Shown piece by piece: positions 51,696 through 60,146 of a stretch of DNA of 64,000 nt (within the stretch, counting starts at the first letter, position 1; every line of letters starts with the position of its first letter). The translations under genes and the position numbers were made by a program. The notes under the pieces were generated by a model that ran no database searches, was not told the origin of the DNA, and worked only from the letters and a program-made list of their open reading frames with translations. This DNA is from Brevibacillus sp. DP1.3A. Its GTDB lineage: Bacteria > Bacillota > Bacilli > Brevibacillales > Brevibacillaceae. The stretch is from NCBI RefSeq assembly GCF_013284245.2, contig NZ_CP085876.1, positions 1,437,001-1,501,000 on the forward strand, given 5' to 3'.

Positions 51696-53195
51696 ATGGT
51701 ACGAAAATGGCAGTTGCCGTTACAGACGTTGAGTCTTACGGTCGGTTTCATGGTATGGGTCATTCTGTCATCGCTCATGCCTTTTATCAAAGAAACCGTA
51801 CCTATGAGTGCAAGCGAAGTGGCGTGGGTGACAGCGATTCCAGTCTTGCTTGGATCGTTGCTGAGAATCCCCGTAGGATATTGGAGTAACCGATTTGGCG
51901 CGAGAATATTATTTAGCATAAGCTTTCTCTTGCTGCTAGCCCCTGTTTTTTATATTAGCCAGGCGACCACTTATACAGATTTGTTAATCGGCGGGCTATT
52001 TTTGGGGATAGGCGGAGCGGTGTTTTCCGTTGGTGTTACTTCTCTTCCTAAATACTATCCGAAAGAGAAGCATGGTTCTATAAACGGAATCTACGGTATG
52101 GGGAATATTGGTACAGCGATAACCACTTTTGCAGCACCAGTTCTGGCCAAATCATTGGGATGGGCCAATACCGTACAGATGTTTATGCTACTGCTTGCAG
52201 GATTCGCTGTGCTTACCTTCTTACTGGGGGATAAAAATGAACCTAAGGTAGTGACTCCTCTTGGTCAGCAGATCAAGAGTGTCTACAAAAACGAAAAGCT
52301 ATGGTTAATCAGTTTGTTCTACTTTATTACGTTTGGTTGCTTCGTCGCTTTCACCGTGTATCTCCCGAATTTTTTAGTGAGCCATTTCCAACTGGATAAA
52401 GTAGATGCAGGTATGAGAACAGCAGGGTTCATTCTCTTGGCGACACTTGCGAGACCATTGGGAGGCTGGCTAGGAGATAGGTGGAATCCCTTCAAGGCAC
52501 TGATGATTGTGTTTGCAGGGCTTGCCTTGTCTGGTATTGTCTTATCGTTTTCGCCATCGATTTTGATGTATACGGTAGGATGCTTGTTAGTAGCGGCATG
52601 TGCCGGTATCGGTAACGGTGCCGTGTTCAAATTAGTGCCGATGTATTTCTCGCGACAAGCGGGGATTGTGAATGGGATCGTATCTGCCATGGGGGGATTA
52701 GGAGGCTTTTTCCCGCCGTTGATCTTAACGCTGCTGTTTAATCTGACGGGGCATTACGCGATCGGTTTCATGGCGTTATCTCAGTTTGCACTGGCAAGCT
52801 TGGTCTTGGTGATGTGGATGTTTTATCAAGAGAAGCTGCAGCTCGCCGCTACCATTATGGAAAAGACGGGAGAGGCGATACTGATTACCGATACACGAGG
52901 AGTCATTAAAAGTGCGAACCACGCTTTTACGAAAGTGACCGGTTATGAGATGAATGAGGTGATTGGCAAGTCCCCTAATATTTTAAAATCAGGCAGGCAG
53001 AGTGCCGATTTCTATCAAAAGATGTGGGACTCGATTAAGAAGAATGGCTACTGGCAAGGAGAGATCTGGAATCGCCGGAAGAATGGAGATCAGTACCTCC
53101 AATGGTTAACGATCAGCGCGATTCTGGACGATGCAGGAGACGTCGAGTACTATGCTGGCATGTTCAGCGAGCTCGCGGAGCAAAGACATGGATAA
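51696..53195 (+). CDS. narK: nitrate/nitrite transporter (NarK type) fused to a PAS domain
   Basis: 499 aa. Residues about 1-385 are a 12-helix major facilitator protein of the NarK/NasA nitrate-nitrite porter group (MSASEVAWVTAIPVLLGSLL, LGIGGAVFSVGVTSLPKYYP and GIGNGAVFKLVP, the second being a nitrate signature-like region). From about 389 a PAS domain follows: TDTRGVIKSANHAFTKVTGYE, then NRRKNGDQYLQWLTIS and AGMFSELAEQ. Cytosolic sensor at the C-terminus of a transporter is very uncommon. ATG 51696 follows GAGGGG by 8 bp; the GTG at 51687 touches that RBS. Confidence 0.88.
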   Translation: MVRKWQLPLQTLSLTVGFMVWVILSSLMPFIKETVPMSASEVAWVTAIPVLLGSLLRIPVGYWSNRFGARILFSISFLLLLAPVFYISQATTYTDLLIGGLFLGIGGAVFSVGVTSLPKYYPKEKHGSINGIYGMGNIGTAITTFAAPVLAKSLGWANTVQMFMLLLAGFAVLTFLLGDKNEPKVVTPLGQQIKSVYKNEKLWLISLFYFITFGCFVAFTVYLPNFLVSHFQLDKVDAGMRTAGFILLATLARPLGGWLGDRWNPFKALMIVFAGLALSGIVLSFSPSILMYTVGCLLVAACAGIGNGAVFKLVPMYFSRQAGIVNGIVSAMGGLGGFFPPLILTLLFNLTGHYAIGFMALSQFALASLVLVMWMFYQEKLQLAATIMEKTGEAILITDTRGVIKSANHAFTKVTGYEMNEVIGKSPNILKSGRQSADFYQKMWDSIKKNGYWQGEIWNRRKNGDQYLQWLTISAILDDAGDVEYYAGMFSELAEQRHG

Positions 53196-53215
53196 AGAAG
53201 CTTGAACCACTTATG

Positions 53216-53252
53216 AAAAAAAGTCTTGGACGGACGAGTCCAGGACTTTTTT
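53216..53252. terminator. bidirectional terminator between narK-PAS and fnr
   Basis: AAAAAAGTC..GGAC with GTCC..GACTTTTTT; T runs on both strands. Confidence 0.85.
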
Positions 53253-53278
53253 CGTGCAGGAAAGGATGTAGACGTTGC

Positions 53279-53986
53279 TCACATTTGGCAAATATCTGGA
53301 GGGCAGTCATCACAAAAAATCGCTTCTTTTAAATAGGCAAGGTCCTTAATCAAGATATGTCCCTGGGGAAGCAGATCGATGGTGTCCTGTTTTTTTAGAT
53401 CGGAAAGCATCCGGTTGACACTTTCTCGTGTCAGACCAATGAATTGTGCCAAATCACGATTGGTAAGGGAAAGGTCGATGAGGATTCCATCGGGGTGTGG
53501 CTTGCCATACGTGTTACTCATGCGGATTAGCGTTGAATACAAGGCACCGATTTTGCCATTGAGTAGCAAATCACGAAATTTAGACTGCATCCGCCTGTTC
53601 ATCAATCCCATCCAACGCAGGAAGTCTACGCAAAATTGACCGTTTTTGATGAGCATTTTTTCCAACTCTTGTCGCGGAATGATCCATATCTCACCCTCCA
53701 TCAACATGGTGCCTGTGGAGGTGTACGTCAATTCCTGTTCGAAGAGCCCGGAGACGCCGACTAGCTCTCCTGCACCAAATACTTGCAGTGTCAGTTCTTT
53801 TCCATCGTTGGTGTTTTTAGTGAGCTTAATTTGGCCTGACGAAATTAAGAATAGCTGATCAGCTCTTTCACCATCCAAAAACAGAACGGCTCCGGGAACG
53901 AATTTTTTCCTAACAGAAAACGTTTCAAGGCTATTCACAAAATCGGAAGAAATCTGCTGTACAAATGTTGTGCCATTTCCGGTCAT
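53279..53986 (-). CDS. fnr: Fnr anaerobic regulator with C-terminal cysteine cluster
   Basis: 235-aa CRP/FNR protein. The cyclic-nucleotide-like sensor fold covers about 15-130, then a dimerisation helix and a winged helix with LTNRDLAQFIGLTRESVNR as recognition region. The C-terminus carries C225-x2-C228-x4-C233 (FCDDCPPDIC), the same spacing as the 4Fe-4S ligands of B. subtilis Fnr (Cys227, 230, 235). Oxygen destroys the cluster; without oxygen it activates TGTGA-N6-TCACA promoters. It is divergent from the nitrate-reductase operon, across the second Fnr box. ATG 53986 follows AGGGAGG. Confidence 0.92.
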   Translation of the reverse strand: MTGNGTTFVQQISSDFVNSLETFSVRKKFVPGAVLFLDGERADQLFLISSGQIKLTKNTNDGKELTLQVFGAGELVGVSGLFEQELTYTSTGTMLMEGEIWIIPRQELEKMLIKNGQFCVDFLRWMGLMNRRMQSKFRDLLLNGKIGALYSTLIRMSNTYGKPHPDGILIDLSLTNRDLAQFIGLTRESVNRMLSDLKKQDTIDLLPQGHILIKDLAYLKEAIFCDDCPPDICQM

Positions 53987-54083
53987 GTGGGTCCTCCCTA
54001 CAACAAGGATACAAAGGTAACTCATTATATCATCCGAAATCGATGGTTTGGGAAGAGAAAATCGTCCTAGATTGTGGCAGTGG

Positions 54084-54099
54084 TGTGAGGTAAATCACA
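54084..54099. promoter_or_regulatory. Fnr operator between fnr and the Mo-enzyme operon
   Basis: TGTGAGGTAAATCACA: perfect half-sites TGTGA and TCACA. About 75 bp from the first operon gene and 98 bp from fnr, so both autoregulation and operon control are possible. Confidence 0.85.
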
Positions 54100-54173
54100 A
54101 CCTGGGTTACGAGCCATTGCTACAATGGACTCGAGCGAAAGGAAAAAATGAGCAGCAGCAGGGAGGGTGTTGT

Positions 54174-55214
54174 ATGAACTATATATTTGCTTCCAAGGTG
54201 GCGAAGCGTGCTTTTATCATCATTGCTTGCTTGTTCGTCCTAAGTTACGTGGGAACACGTTTTTTCACGCATATTGATTTGGCGCTTTACGGCTATATGG
54301 TGGGGACTCTTGTCTTTATTGGAGGTTTCCTTTACCGATTTTCTGCGTGGGCAGATCGCCCGCCAACAAATGTCATTTTGAAAAAGGGGCTACGACTTCT
54401 CTTTCGTAAAAGCACGGCGAATACAACGGTGGATCATCTGGCCATCTATCGCTTTATTTGGAATCGGGGATGGTATCGCTGGACACAGCACATTTTGCTG
54501 GGATGGGGATGCATCTTGGCCGCGTTTGTCACCTTTCCGTTAGTTTTTGGCTGGATGTATTTCACGATGACGGACAATGGTTTCTATCAGGTCGTGTTCA
54601 TGGGTGTGGATGTTCTGACCGTACAAGCGGATGGCTGGGTTGCCTTTCTCTTTTACAACGCGTTGAACATTACTGCTTTTATGGTCATCGGCGGAGCAGT
54701 CATGGCATTGTATCGCAGATTCAAGAACATGCAGGCACGGGCTGAACAATCCTTTGTCTACGACTTTTTGCCTTTATACCTGCTACTGTTTATCAGCGTG
54801 ACAGGCTTGATGTTAACCGCAAGCAACATGTTCTTAGGGGGCTTTGGGCACCCGGTCATATCAGTCACTCATCAATTTGCAGTGATTGTGACATTGATTT
54901 ATCTGCCATTCGGAAAACTGGCTCACATACCGTTCCGTCCCATGAGTGTGTTTGCACGTAATTATCGCGAACACTACGGCGAGCAGGAAATGAAAAAGTG
55001 CAAAGTGTGCAGCAATGAGTTTGTTTCTGTGGAACAGTCGGCAGATGTAATCAACGTGCTGGGGAAAAACGAAATGGCTTTTCAAATGGAAGAAGGATTC
55101 CACTTGGCTGAACTTTGCTTGCCGTGCCGCAGAAAATACCGGATGTTCCGTTTCACAGGAGTTCCTACGCACGAGATCAATGCCAGGGAGGCAAATCAAC
55201 ATGCCAAAGGATAA
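54174..55214 (+). CDS. membrane b-type cytochrome-like subunit with a C-terminal cysteine motif
   Basis: 346 aa. Six membrane segments are visible (about 12-30, 36-54, 98-122, 148-168, 195-218, 235-258). Histidines in WTQHILLGWG, GGFGHPVISVTHQFAV and KLAHIPFRP could bind two b hemes, as in NarI-like or HdrE-like quinol-oxidising subunits. The soluble tail has CKVCSN and, 42 residues on, CLPCRRK: two C-x2-C pairs, a zinc or rubredoxin-like site. It likely draws electrons from menaquinol and hands them to the next subunits. GGGAGG 7 bp before ATG 54174. Confidence 0.72.
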   Translation: MNYIFASKVAKRAFIIIACLFVLSYVGTRFFTHIDLALYGYMVGTLVFIGGFLYRFSAWADRPPTNVILKKGLRLLFRKSTANTTVDHLAIYRFIWNRGWYRWTQHILLGWGCILAAFVTFPLVFGWMYFTMTDNGFYQVVFMGVDVLTVQADGWVAFLFYNALNITAFMVIGGAVMALYRRFKNMQARAEQSFVYDFLPLYLLLFISVTGLMLTASNMFLGGFGHPVISVTHQFAVIVTLIYLPFGKLAHIPFRPMSVFARNYREHYGEQEMKKCKVCSNEFVSVEQSADVINVLGKNEMAFQMEEGFHLAELCLPCRRKYRMFRFTGVPTHEINAREANQHAKG

Positions 55215-57375
55215 ATTTTTTAAAGTAATTGAAAACAAGATACATCCGAACGAGAAATTGGTCAGCACGCACTGCTGCTACTGCGGTATGCAATGCGGGA
55301 TGAATCTGCGTGTAGATACAACGACGAACAAGATTATCGGAGTAGAGCCACGGTACGATTTCCCTGTCAATCTGGGCAAGATGTGTCCAAAAGGCGTGAC
55401 GGCTTATCAGCAGGTGAACCATCCGGATCGGATACAGCGGCCGTTGATTCGAACGGATGCATCATTAAAAGGCACGGCGGAAGGATTTCGGGAAGCGTCA
55501 TGGGAGGAAGCACTTGACTTGATCATTTCCAAGTTCAAGGAATTGCAACACAACTATGGCAAAGATACCTTGTCTGTTTACTCTGGCGTTTCCATGACGA
55601 ACGAAAAATGCTATCTCACGGGTAAGTTTGCGCGGGTCGCCTTGCAAACCCGCTATATCGACTACAATGGTCGCTTCTGCATGTCCTCCGCTGCGGCAGG
55701 ATTGAATCGAAGCTTGGGGATTGATCGCGGTTCTACCATTCCCTGGACGGATATTCATCAAACAGACTGCTTGTTTTTGGCCGGTTCAAACGCGGCAGAG
55801 TGTCATCCAACCAGCATGTTTCGTATTTGGGAAGTGCAAAATCGAGGTGGTTATCTGATTGTAGCCGATCCAAGGGAAACACCTTTGGCGCGTCGAGCTG
55901 ATATCCACCTGGATCTGCGGCCCGGTACAGATTTGGCACTGGCAAACGGAATCGTTCATCTCCTGATCAAGAACGGACATATTGATGAAGACTTTATTCG
56001 AAATCATACGAATGGTTTTGAAGAAACAAAAGAAGTGGTCGCTACCTTCACACCGGAGTATGTCAGCGAAATAACAGGGGTTTCGGTGGAGAAGATTGTG
56101 CGGGCTGCCGACATTTTCGGGAGGGCACCCGATGCGATTGTCATGTTTTGCCGTGGTGTGGAACAACAGGCGAAAGGGACGGACAACGTATCGGCCTATA
56201 CCAACATGTCGCTCGTCACAGGCAAGATTGGCCGTCCAAAATCAGGTGTTGCAACCCTTACTGGTCAAGGAAACGGTCAAGGGGGGCGGGAACACGGGCA
56301 AAAAGCCGATCAATTGCCTGGCTACCGCAAGCTCGACAATCCTGAACATGTGCGTGAAATAGCATGTGCCTGGGGCATCCCCGCGGAAGAGATGCCGCAG
56401 AAAGGTGTCTCTGCCTATGAGATGTTCCAGTTGATGAAGGATAAAACAATCCGTAGCTTATACTTACTCTGCTCCAATCCGGTTGTAAGTGCGCCAAATC
56501 TAAACCATGTTCGGGAGTCCCTAAAAAGTCTGGATTTTATGGTTTGCTGCGACTTTTACTTGTCCGAATCAGCTGAATACGCCGATGTCGTTCTTCCCGT
56601 TACGACTTGGGCAGAGGACGATGGAACGACTACAAACCTCGAAGGTCGTATCATTCGTCACCGTCAGGCACAGGACTGGTTCGAAGAATCCAAGCCTGAC
56701 TGGTGGATTCAGGTAGAAATCGCCAAAAGAATGGGGCGCGGACAATTCTTTGCTCACTTGAAGTCTCCTCAGGATATTTTCAATGAAATACGTCAGGTCT
56801 CCAAAGGCGGAATAGCTGACTACTACGGGGTCACCTACGAGAAAATTGATCAAAACAATGGTGTTTTCTGGCCGTGCCGTGAGGAGGGTGACGAGGGGCA
56901 GCCCCATTTATTCCTGGATAAAAAATTTTATCACCCGGATGGCAAAGCCAAAATATGTGCGCTGCCTTATCGCCCGCCAGCGGAGGAGCCGGATGAAGAA
57001 TATCCTTTGCGGCTAACTACGGGACGAGTTGTGTTCCACTATTTGTCCGGGAATCAGACAAGACGAATCCCGTTTTTGACGGACATGTATCCTGATCCTC
57101 TGCTAGAGGTTCATCCAAAAACAGCGACTCTTTATGGCATTGAACACGATGAGCTGGTCACTTTGAAAACGAGAAGAGGCGAGGCGCAGTACCGCGTGAA
57201 AGTTATCGAGGCCATTCGAGAGGATACGGTGTTTGTTCCGTACCACTGGGGAAAAGCGGAGTCTATCAATCTGCTGACCAATCCGGCATTGGACCCTTAC
57301 AGCAAAATGCCTGAATTTAAAGCGTGCGCTGCGAAAATCATCAAGCACAAGCATGGAGGAGTTCGCCATGGGTAA
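55201..57375 (+). CDS. molybdopterin oxidoreductase, nitrate reductase-like (NasC/NarB type)
   Basis: 724-aa Mo-bisPGD enzyme of the DMSO-reductase superfamily. An N-terminal 4Fe-4S cluster is held by C25, C28, C32 and C62 (HCCYCGMQCG, GKMCPKG). The likely Mo ligand is Cys160 in NGRFCMSSAAAG, the form found in assimilatory nitrate reductases (NarB/NasA/NasC) and NapA, not formate dehydrogenase. It lacks a Tat signal, so it faces the cytosol. ATG 55201 follows GGGAGG by 9 bp and overlaps the previous gene by 14 bp. Nitrate is the expected substrate; selenate or chlorate are alternatives. Confidence 0.82.
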   Translation: MPKDKFFKVIENKIHPNEKLVSTHCCYCGMQCGMNLRVDTTTNKIIGVEPRYDFPVNLGKMCPKGVTAYQQVNHPDRIQRPLIRTDASLKGTAEGFREASWEEALDLIISKFKELQHNYGKDTLSVYSGVSMTNEKCYLTGKFARVALQTRYIDYNGRFCMSSAAAGLNRSLGIDRGSTIPWTDIHQTDCLFLAGSNAAECHPTSMFRIWEVQNRGGYLIVADPRETPLARRADIHLDLRPGTDLALANGIVHLLIKNGHIDEDFIRNHTNGFEETKEVVATFTPEYVSEITGVSVEKIVRAADIFGRAPDAIVMFCRGVEQQAKGTDNVSAYTNMSLVTGKIGRPKSGVATLTGQGNGQGGREHGQKADQLPGYRKLDNPEHVREIACAWGIPAEEMPQKGVSAYEMFQLMKDKTIRSLYLLCSNPVVSAPNLNHVRESLKSLDFMVCCDFYLSESAEYADVVLPVTTWAEDDGTTTNLEGRIIRHRQAQDWFEESKPDWWIQVEIAKRMGRGQFFAHLKSPQDIFNEIRQVSKGGIADYYGVTYEKIDQNNGVFWPCREEGDEGQPHLFLDKKFYHPDGKAKICALPYRPPAEEPDEEYPLRLTTGRVVFHYLSGNQTRRIPFLTDMYPDPLLEVHPKTATLYGIEHDELVTLKTRRGEAQYRVKVIEAIREDTVFVPYHWGKAESINLLTNPALDPYSKMPEFKACAAKIIKHKHGGVRHG

Positions 57376-57937
57376 ACAAGTCTTATACATCGAAATGGAT
57401 AATTGCATCGGTTGTCGAAGCTGCTTGGCGGCGTGTACACAGTGTGGAGGTCACGACAACCGAAACCGAAACTACGTACTGGATGTGGACCCGTTTATTA
57501 GCAGACAAACGATTCCTCTCATGTGCTTCCATTGTGTCAATCCTGCTTGTGCCCGCAGCTGTCCTGCTCAGGCGATTCAAATCGCAGATAATGGGGCCGT
57601 ATTGTCAGCCTTGGTAGAGAAATGCATCGGTTGTCAAAATTGTACCATTGCGTGCCCCTATGGGATTCCCAAATTTGATGAAGAACAGAATCTCATGTAC
57701 AAGTGCGATCTATGCTACGACCGTACGAAAGAGGGAATCCCGCCGATGTGCGCTTCGGTTTGCCCGACAAACACCTTGCAGTGGATTGAGGAAGCAGAGC
57801 TGGAAGAAAAACGGGCACAGATTCCTTTGGCCAATGGCAAATGGACTGCCAGCCACGACCCGGATGTGCTGGAAGGCGAAACCAATGTGAAAATTAGCCT
57901 GCCTGGCATTCTGCAGGGCAAACAGAAGCTATTCTAG
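57368..57937 (+). CDS. four-cluster ferredoxin subunit (DmsB/NrfC type)
   Basis: 189 aa with four 4Fe-4S sites, 16 cysteines: CIGCRSCLAAC (C13, 16, 19, 23), CFHCVNPACARSC, CIGCQNCTIAC and CDLCYDRTK..CASVC. Such subunits wire electrons from a membrane subunit to the Mo enzyme. No Tat signal, in line with a cytosolic complex. ATG 57368 overlaps the catalytic gene by 8 bp; RBS AGGAG 8 bp upstream. Tail residues after about 150 are not cluster ligands. Confidence 0.9.
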   Translation: MGKQVLYIEMDNCIGCRSCLAACTQCGGHDNRNRNYVLDVDPFISRQTIPLMCFHCVNPACARSCPAQAIQIADNGAVLSALVEKCIGCQNCTIACPYGIPKFDEEQNLMYKCDLCYDRTKEGIPPMCASVCPTNTLQWIEEAELEEKRAQIPLANGKWTASHDPDVLEGETNVKISLPGILQGKQKLF

Positions 57938-57953
57938 AGGGGAGAAATACCTT

Positions 57954-58487
57954 ATGGAGAACGAGAAAACCCGCCAAATTCCGTTGAAGGATGACAATTA
58001 TACACATAACATTAATCGTTCCAATGAGCGTAGTCTGGATCGACGGAGTTTTATGAAAACAATGGTAGGAGCAGCCGGTCTTTTCGCGGCATCTACACTG
58101 CCATGGGGGGCATTAGCTGCCAAGGAGCTGATGAGTTCATCCAGCAAGTCGTATCCCACACAAAAAATCGCGAATCTCAGCGATATAAAACCCGGAGATG
58201 CGATTGAATTTGCTTATCCAGGAGAGCATGACAGCGCGTTGTTCGTATATGTGAAGGAAAAGGAATACAAGGCGTATCAAAATGCATGTACCCACCTGCG
58301 TTGTCCGGTATTTTGGGACCGAGATGAGAAAGAGCTGCTATGTCCTTGCCATCATGGGAAATTTGATATCGCCACAGGTAATCCGCTCGCTGGTCCCCCA
58401 AGAAGACCACTTCCGGAAATTGTGCTTCAAGAGAAAGATGGAGCTGTATACGCTGTAGGGGTGAAGAGATATGAAGAGCAGCTATAG
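57954..58487 (+). CDS. Tat-exported Rieske iron-sulfur protein
   Basis: 177 aa. Twin-arginine signal/anchor DRRSFMKT (RR at 30-31) followed by a hydrophobic stretch. The Rieske 2Fe-2S ligands are C112 and H114 (CTHLRC) and C130 and H133 (CPCHHG), with the disulfide pair C117-C132. The usual Gly of CTHLGC is Arg here. It is therefore exported and folded, outside the membrane, unlike the catalytic subunit. It may accept electrons from quinol, as in bc1/b6f complexes. RBS AGGGGAG 8 bp upstream. Confidence 0.88.
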   Translation: MENEKTRQIPLKDDNYTHNINRSNERSLDRRSFMKTMVGAAGLFAASTLPWGALAAKELMSSSSKSYPTQKIANLSDIKPGDAIEFAYPGEHDSALFVYVKEKEYKAYQNACTHLRCPVFWDRDEKELLCPCHHGKFDIATGNPLAGPPRRPLPEIVLQEKDGAVYAVGVKRYEEQL

Positions 58488-58674
58488 AGGTGTCATCCTA
58501 TTAGCATTGATCTTGTTCGCCAGCATTGTTTGCACCCAGTACACAGTCAATATGTATTTTGCACAGCGATATATGGAGGTGCTATTGCTCAGCGGTGCAA
58601 CGGTGGTGTTGTTCCCACTGGCATGGATGGTATTTAGAAAAGACCAGCGAGATCGAAGAGAACAAGGGAAATAA
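58471..58674 (+). CDS. 67-aa two-span membrane protein
   Basis: Overlaps the Rieske stop by 17 bp (ATGAAGAGCAGC). Two transmembrane segments (about 7-28 and 36-56) and a basic tail RKDQRDRREQGK. Not recognised; probably a small subunit or assembly helper for the quinol-to-Mo chain. Confidence 0.65.
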   Translation: MKSSYRGVILLALILFASIVCTQYTVNMYFAQRYMEVLLLSGATVVLFPLAWMVFRKDQRDRREQGK

Positions 58675-58702
58675 TCCGGGGAAGGAAGTGTGATCAGTTG
58701 CC

Positions 58703-59020
58703 ATGAATCCTAGTAAGCGAACGATTGCCGAGCTTCACCAAGAGCTCCCTGCCTTGGTGGATAAAAAAATGGGGATACTCATTCAAGATTTGGCGGATAA
58801 TGCCGAACCACACAGCCCGTCTCTCTTGGAAAGGCAGCTGGCAAAATGGGAGATCACGGAGGATGAGGAGCATCTGCGACTCTATTTTAATCCTTGCCAG
58901 TTTATTGCGATTCCCATCCAGAATGGACCGGTTGTTTTTTCGCAAGAGGATGACTGTATTCAAATGGTTGCTAGCGACAATCGGGGACAGCTAGCGTATC
59001 GCATTTCTTTTGGTAACTAA
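58703..59020 (+). CDS. small cytosolic protein, possible chaperone of the Mo enzyme
   Basis: 105 aa, not recognised. Acidic, with an N-terminal helix (RTIAELHQELPALVDKKM) and a beta-rich C-terminal half ending with AYRISFGN. Gene order (downstream of the subunits, before the hemerythrin gene) fits a maturation or accessory protein but sequence does not show this. The ATG has AAGGAAG about 14 bp upstream, longer than ideal. Confidence 0.6.
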   Translation: MNPSKRTIAELHQELPALVDKKMGILIQDLADNAEPHSPSLLERQLAKWEITEDEEHLRLYFNPCQFIAIPIQNGPVVFSQEDDCIQMVASDNRGQLAYRISFGN

Positions 59021-59047
59021 CTCCCACTAGTAGATGGAGGGATTGTA

Positions 59048-59590
59048 ATGGGACCACCGCCTATAGGATGTATGGGGAAGATGCAGGAGTTTGAAGGGAG
59101 AAGGAAGCTGTGTCCAGCTCTGGAAAAATTGAAAGACGAGCACCTATCATTAGCTGAGCAGTTGAATGAGCTCGTACATCTAGCAAATAACCTGAAATCT
59201 ACTGCCGAACCTACTAAAAGAAAGAAAGGCTTAACAGAGCTTCATGAGCTGGCATCCTCGTTTCGGGCGGAACTAGAGAGACACTCCAGACGCGAGGAGG
59301 AAGACCTGTATCCCCTGATGGCTAACTATATCGAACGGGAGATGGGACCGATTGCTGCCATGGAGGAAGAGCATGATCTTATTCATGAAAGCCTGATGTC
59401 GTTCATGCGAATCGTAGAAAAGGAAAAGTCTGAACCAGTTGAAATAGAAGCTGTCCACACTCATTTGCTGAAGTCAGTAGAAATACTCTTGGAACATTTC
59501 TTTAAAGAAGAGAGTGTGCTGTTCCCGATGGCAGAATACGTATTGAGTGACGCAGAGAAAGAGCAGTTGCGAGTACTGTTTCAAGATTAG
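59048..59590 (+). CDS. hemerythrin-like HHE domain protein
   Basis: 180 aa. Four helices carry the diiron motif: LKDEHLSLAEQL, LERHSRREEEDLYPLM, MEEEHDLIHESL and LLEHFFKEESVLFPMAE. Relatives bind oxygen or NO or help repair Fe-S clusters (RIC/YtfE-like), which suits an operon handling nitrate and nitrite. An N-terminal MGPPPIGCMGK piece has one Cys like the RIC N-terminus. GGAGGG 7 bp before the ATG. Last gene of the anaerobic cluster. Confidence 0.85.
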   Translation: MGPPPIGCMGKMQEFEGRRKLCPALEKLKDEHLSLAEQLNELVHLANNLKSTAEPTKRKKGLTELHELASSFRAELERHSRREEEDLYPLMANYIEREMGPIAAMEEEHDLIHESLMSFMRIVEKEKSEPVEIEAVHTHLLKSVEILLEHFFKEESVLFPMAEYVLSDAEKEQLRVLFQD

Positions 59591-59754
59591 AAATCATGTC
59601 GCCCTCCTACTGGTAAAAGTGGGGGGGTGATTTTGTTTTCCAATTATATTCTTTCGAGGGAAAATGTGCATGTTCCTACTGTCATTTGTCGGTTTCAATC
59701 GGAAGAAACCAATCATTAACTAGTAGGGAATAAATAGAGGAGGGGGTGTTCTAA

Positions 59755-60039
59755 GTGCCGATTATTAAATCGTATCTAACCTCATTGAGATTTACGTCCA
59801 CGATGAGTGCTGGAACTGGTACTGGTGCTGCGTTTGCCATTGCAGCAACTGCATTTACCACTGACACTGGCGCTGCTGCGACAGCATTTCCTAGTACGTT
59901 TGCATTTTACAATCTCTACGTCAATGGAGTGCTTCAGGCAGGTAATACTTCCACAATCTCAACGACAGCAATCACGATTCCAGATGGAAATGCCGAAAAC
60001 GGTGGTACACCCATAGTTGTCGAGTTTGTCGTTAACTAA
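59755..60039 (+). CDS. DUF4183 protein (spore surface type)
   Basis: 94 aa. DUF4183 signature FYNLYVNGVLQAGNTSTIS with a Thr/Ala-rich front part and an end VEFVVN. Known relatives occur in exosporium or spore-surface protein clusters of Bacillales; role structural or unknown. GTG start with GAGGAGGGGG upstream. A second DUF4183 gene follows at 60147. Confidence 0.82.
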   Translation: MPIIKSYLTSLRFTSTMSAGTGTGAAFAIAATAFTTDTGAAATAFPSTFAFYNLYVNGVLQAGNTSTISTTAITIPDGNAENGGTPIVVEFVVN

Positions 60040-60146
60040 GGTGAATAGGATGGTGGCCCCAGGTGGATGGTATGTGCCTGGGGTTCACTCATATGTGTAA
60101 ATCGGAGTGAACGGTCGAAGCACTTCGAGAAAGGACGAGTGATTTT

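Noticed and set aside
54174..57937. Classical NarGHI nitrate reductase or Fdh-N
   Set aside because: Catalytic protein is about 720 aa, far shorter than NarG, the Mo ligand is Cys in a NarB-like context, and no Sec codon or FDH motif is present.
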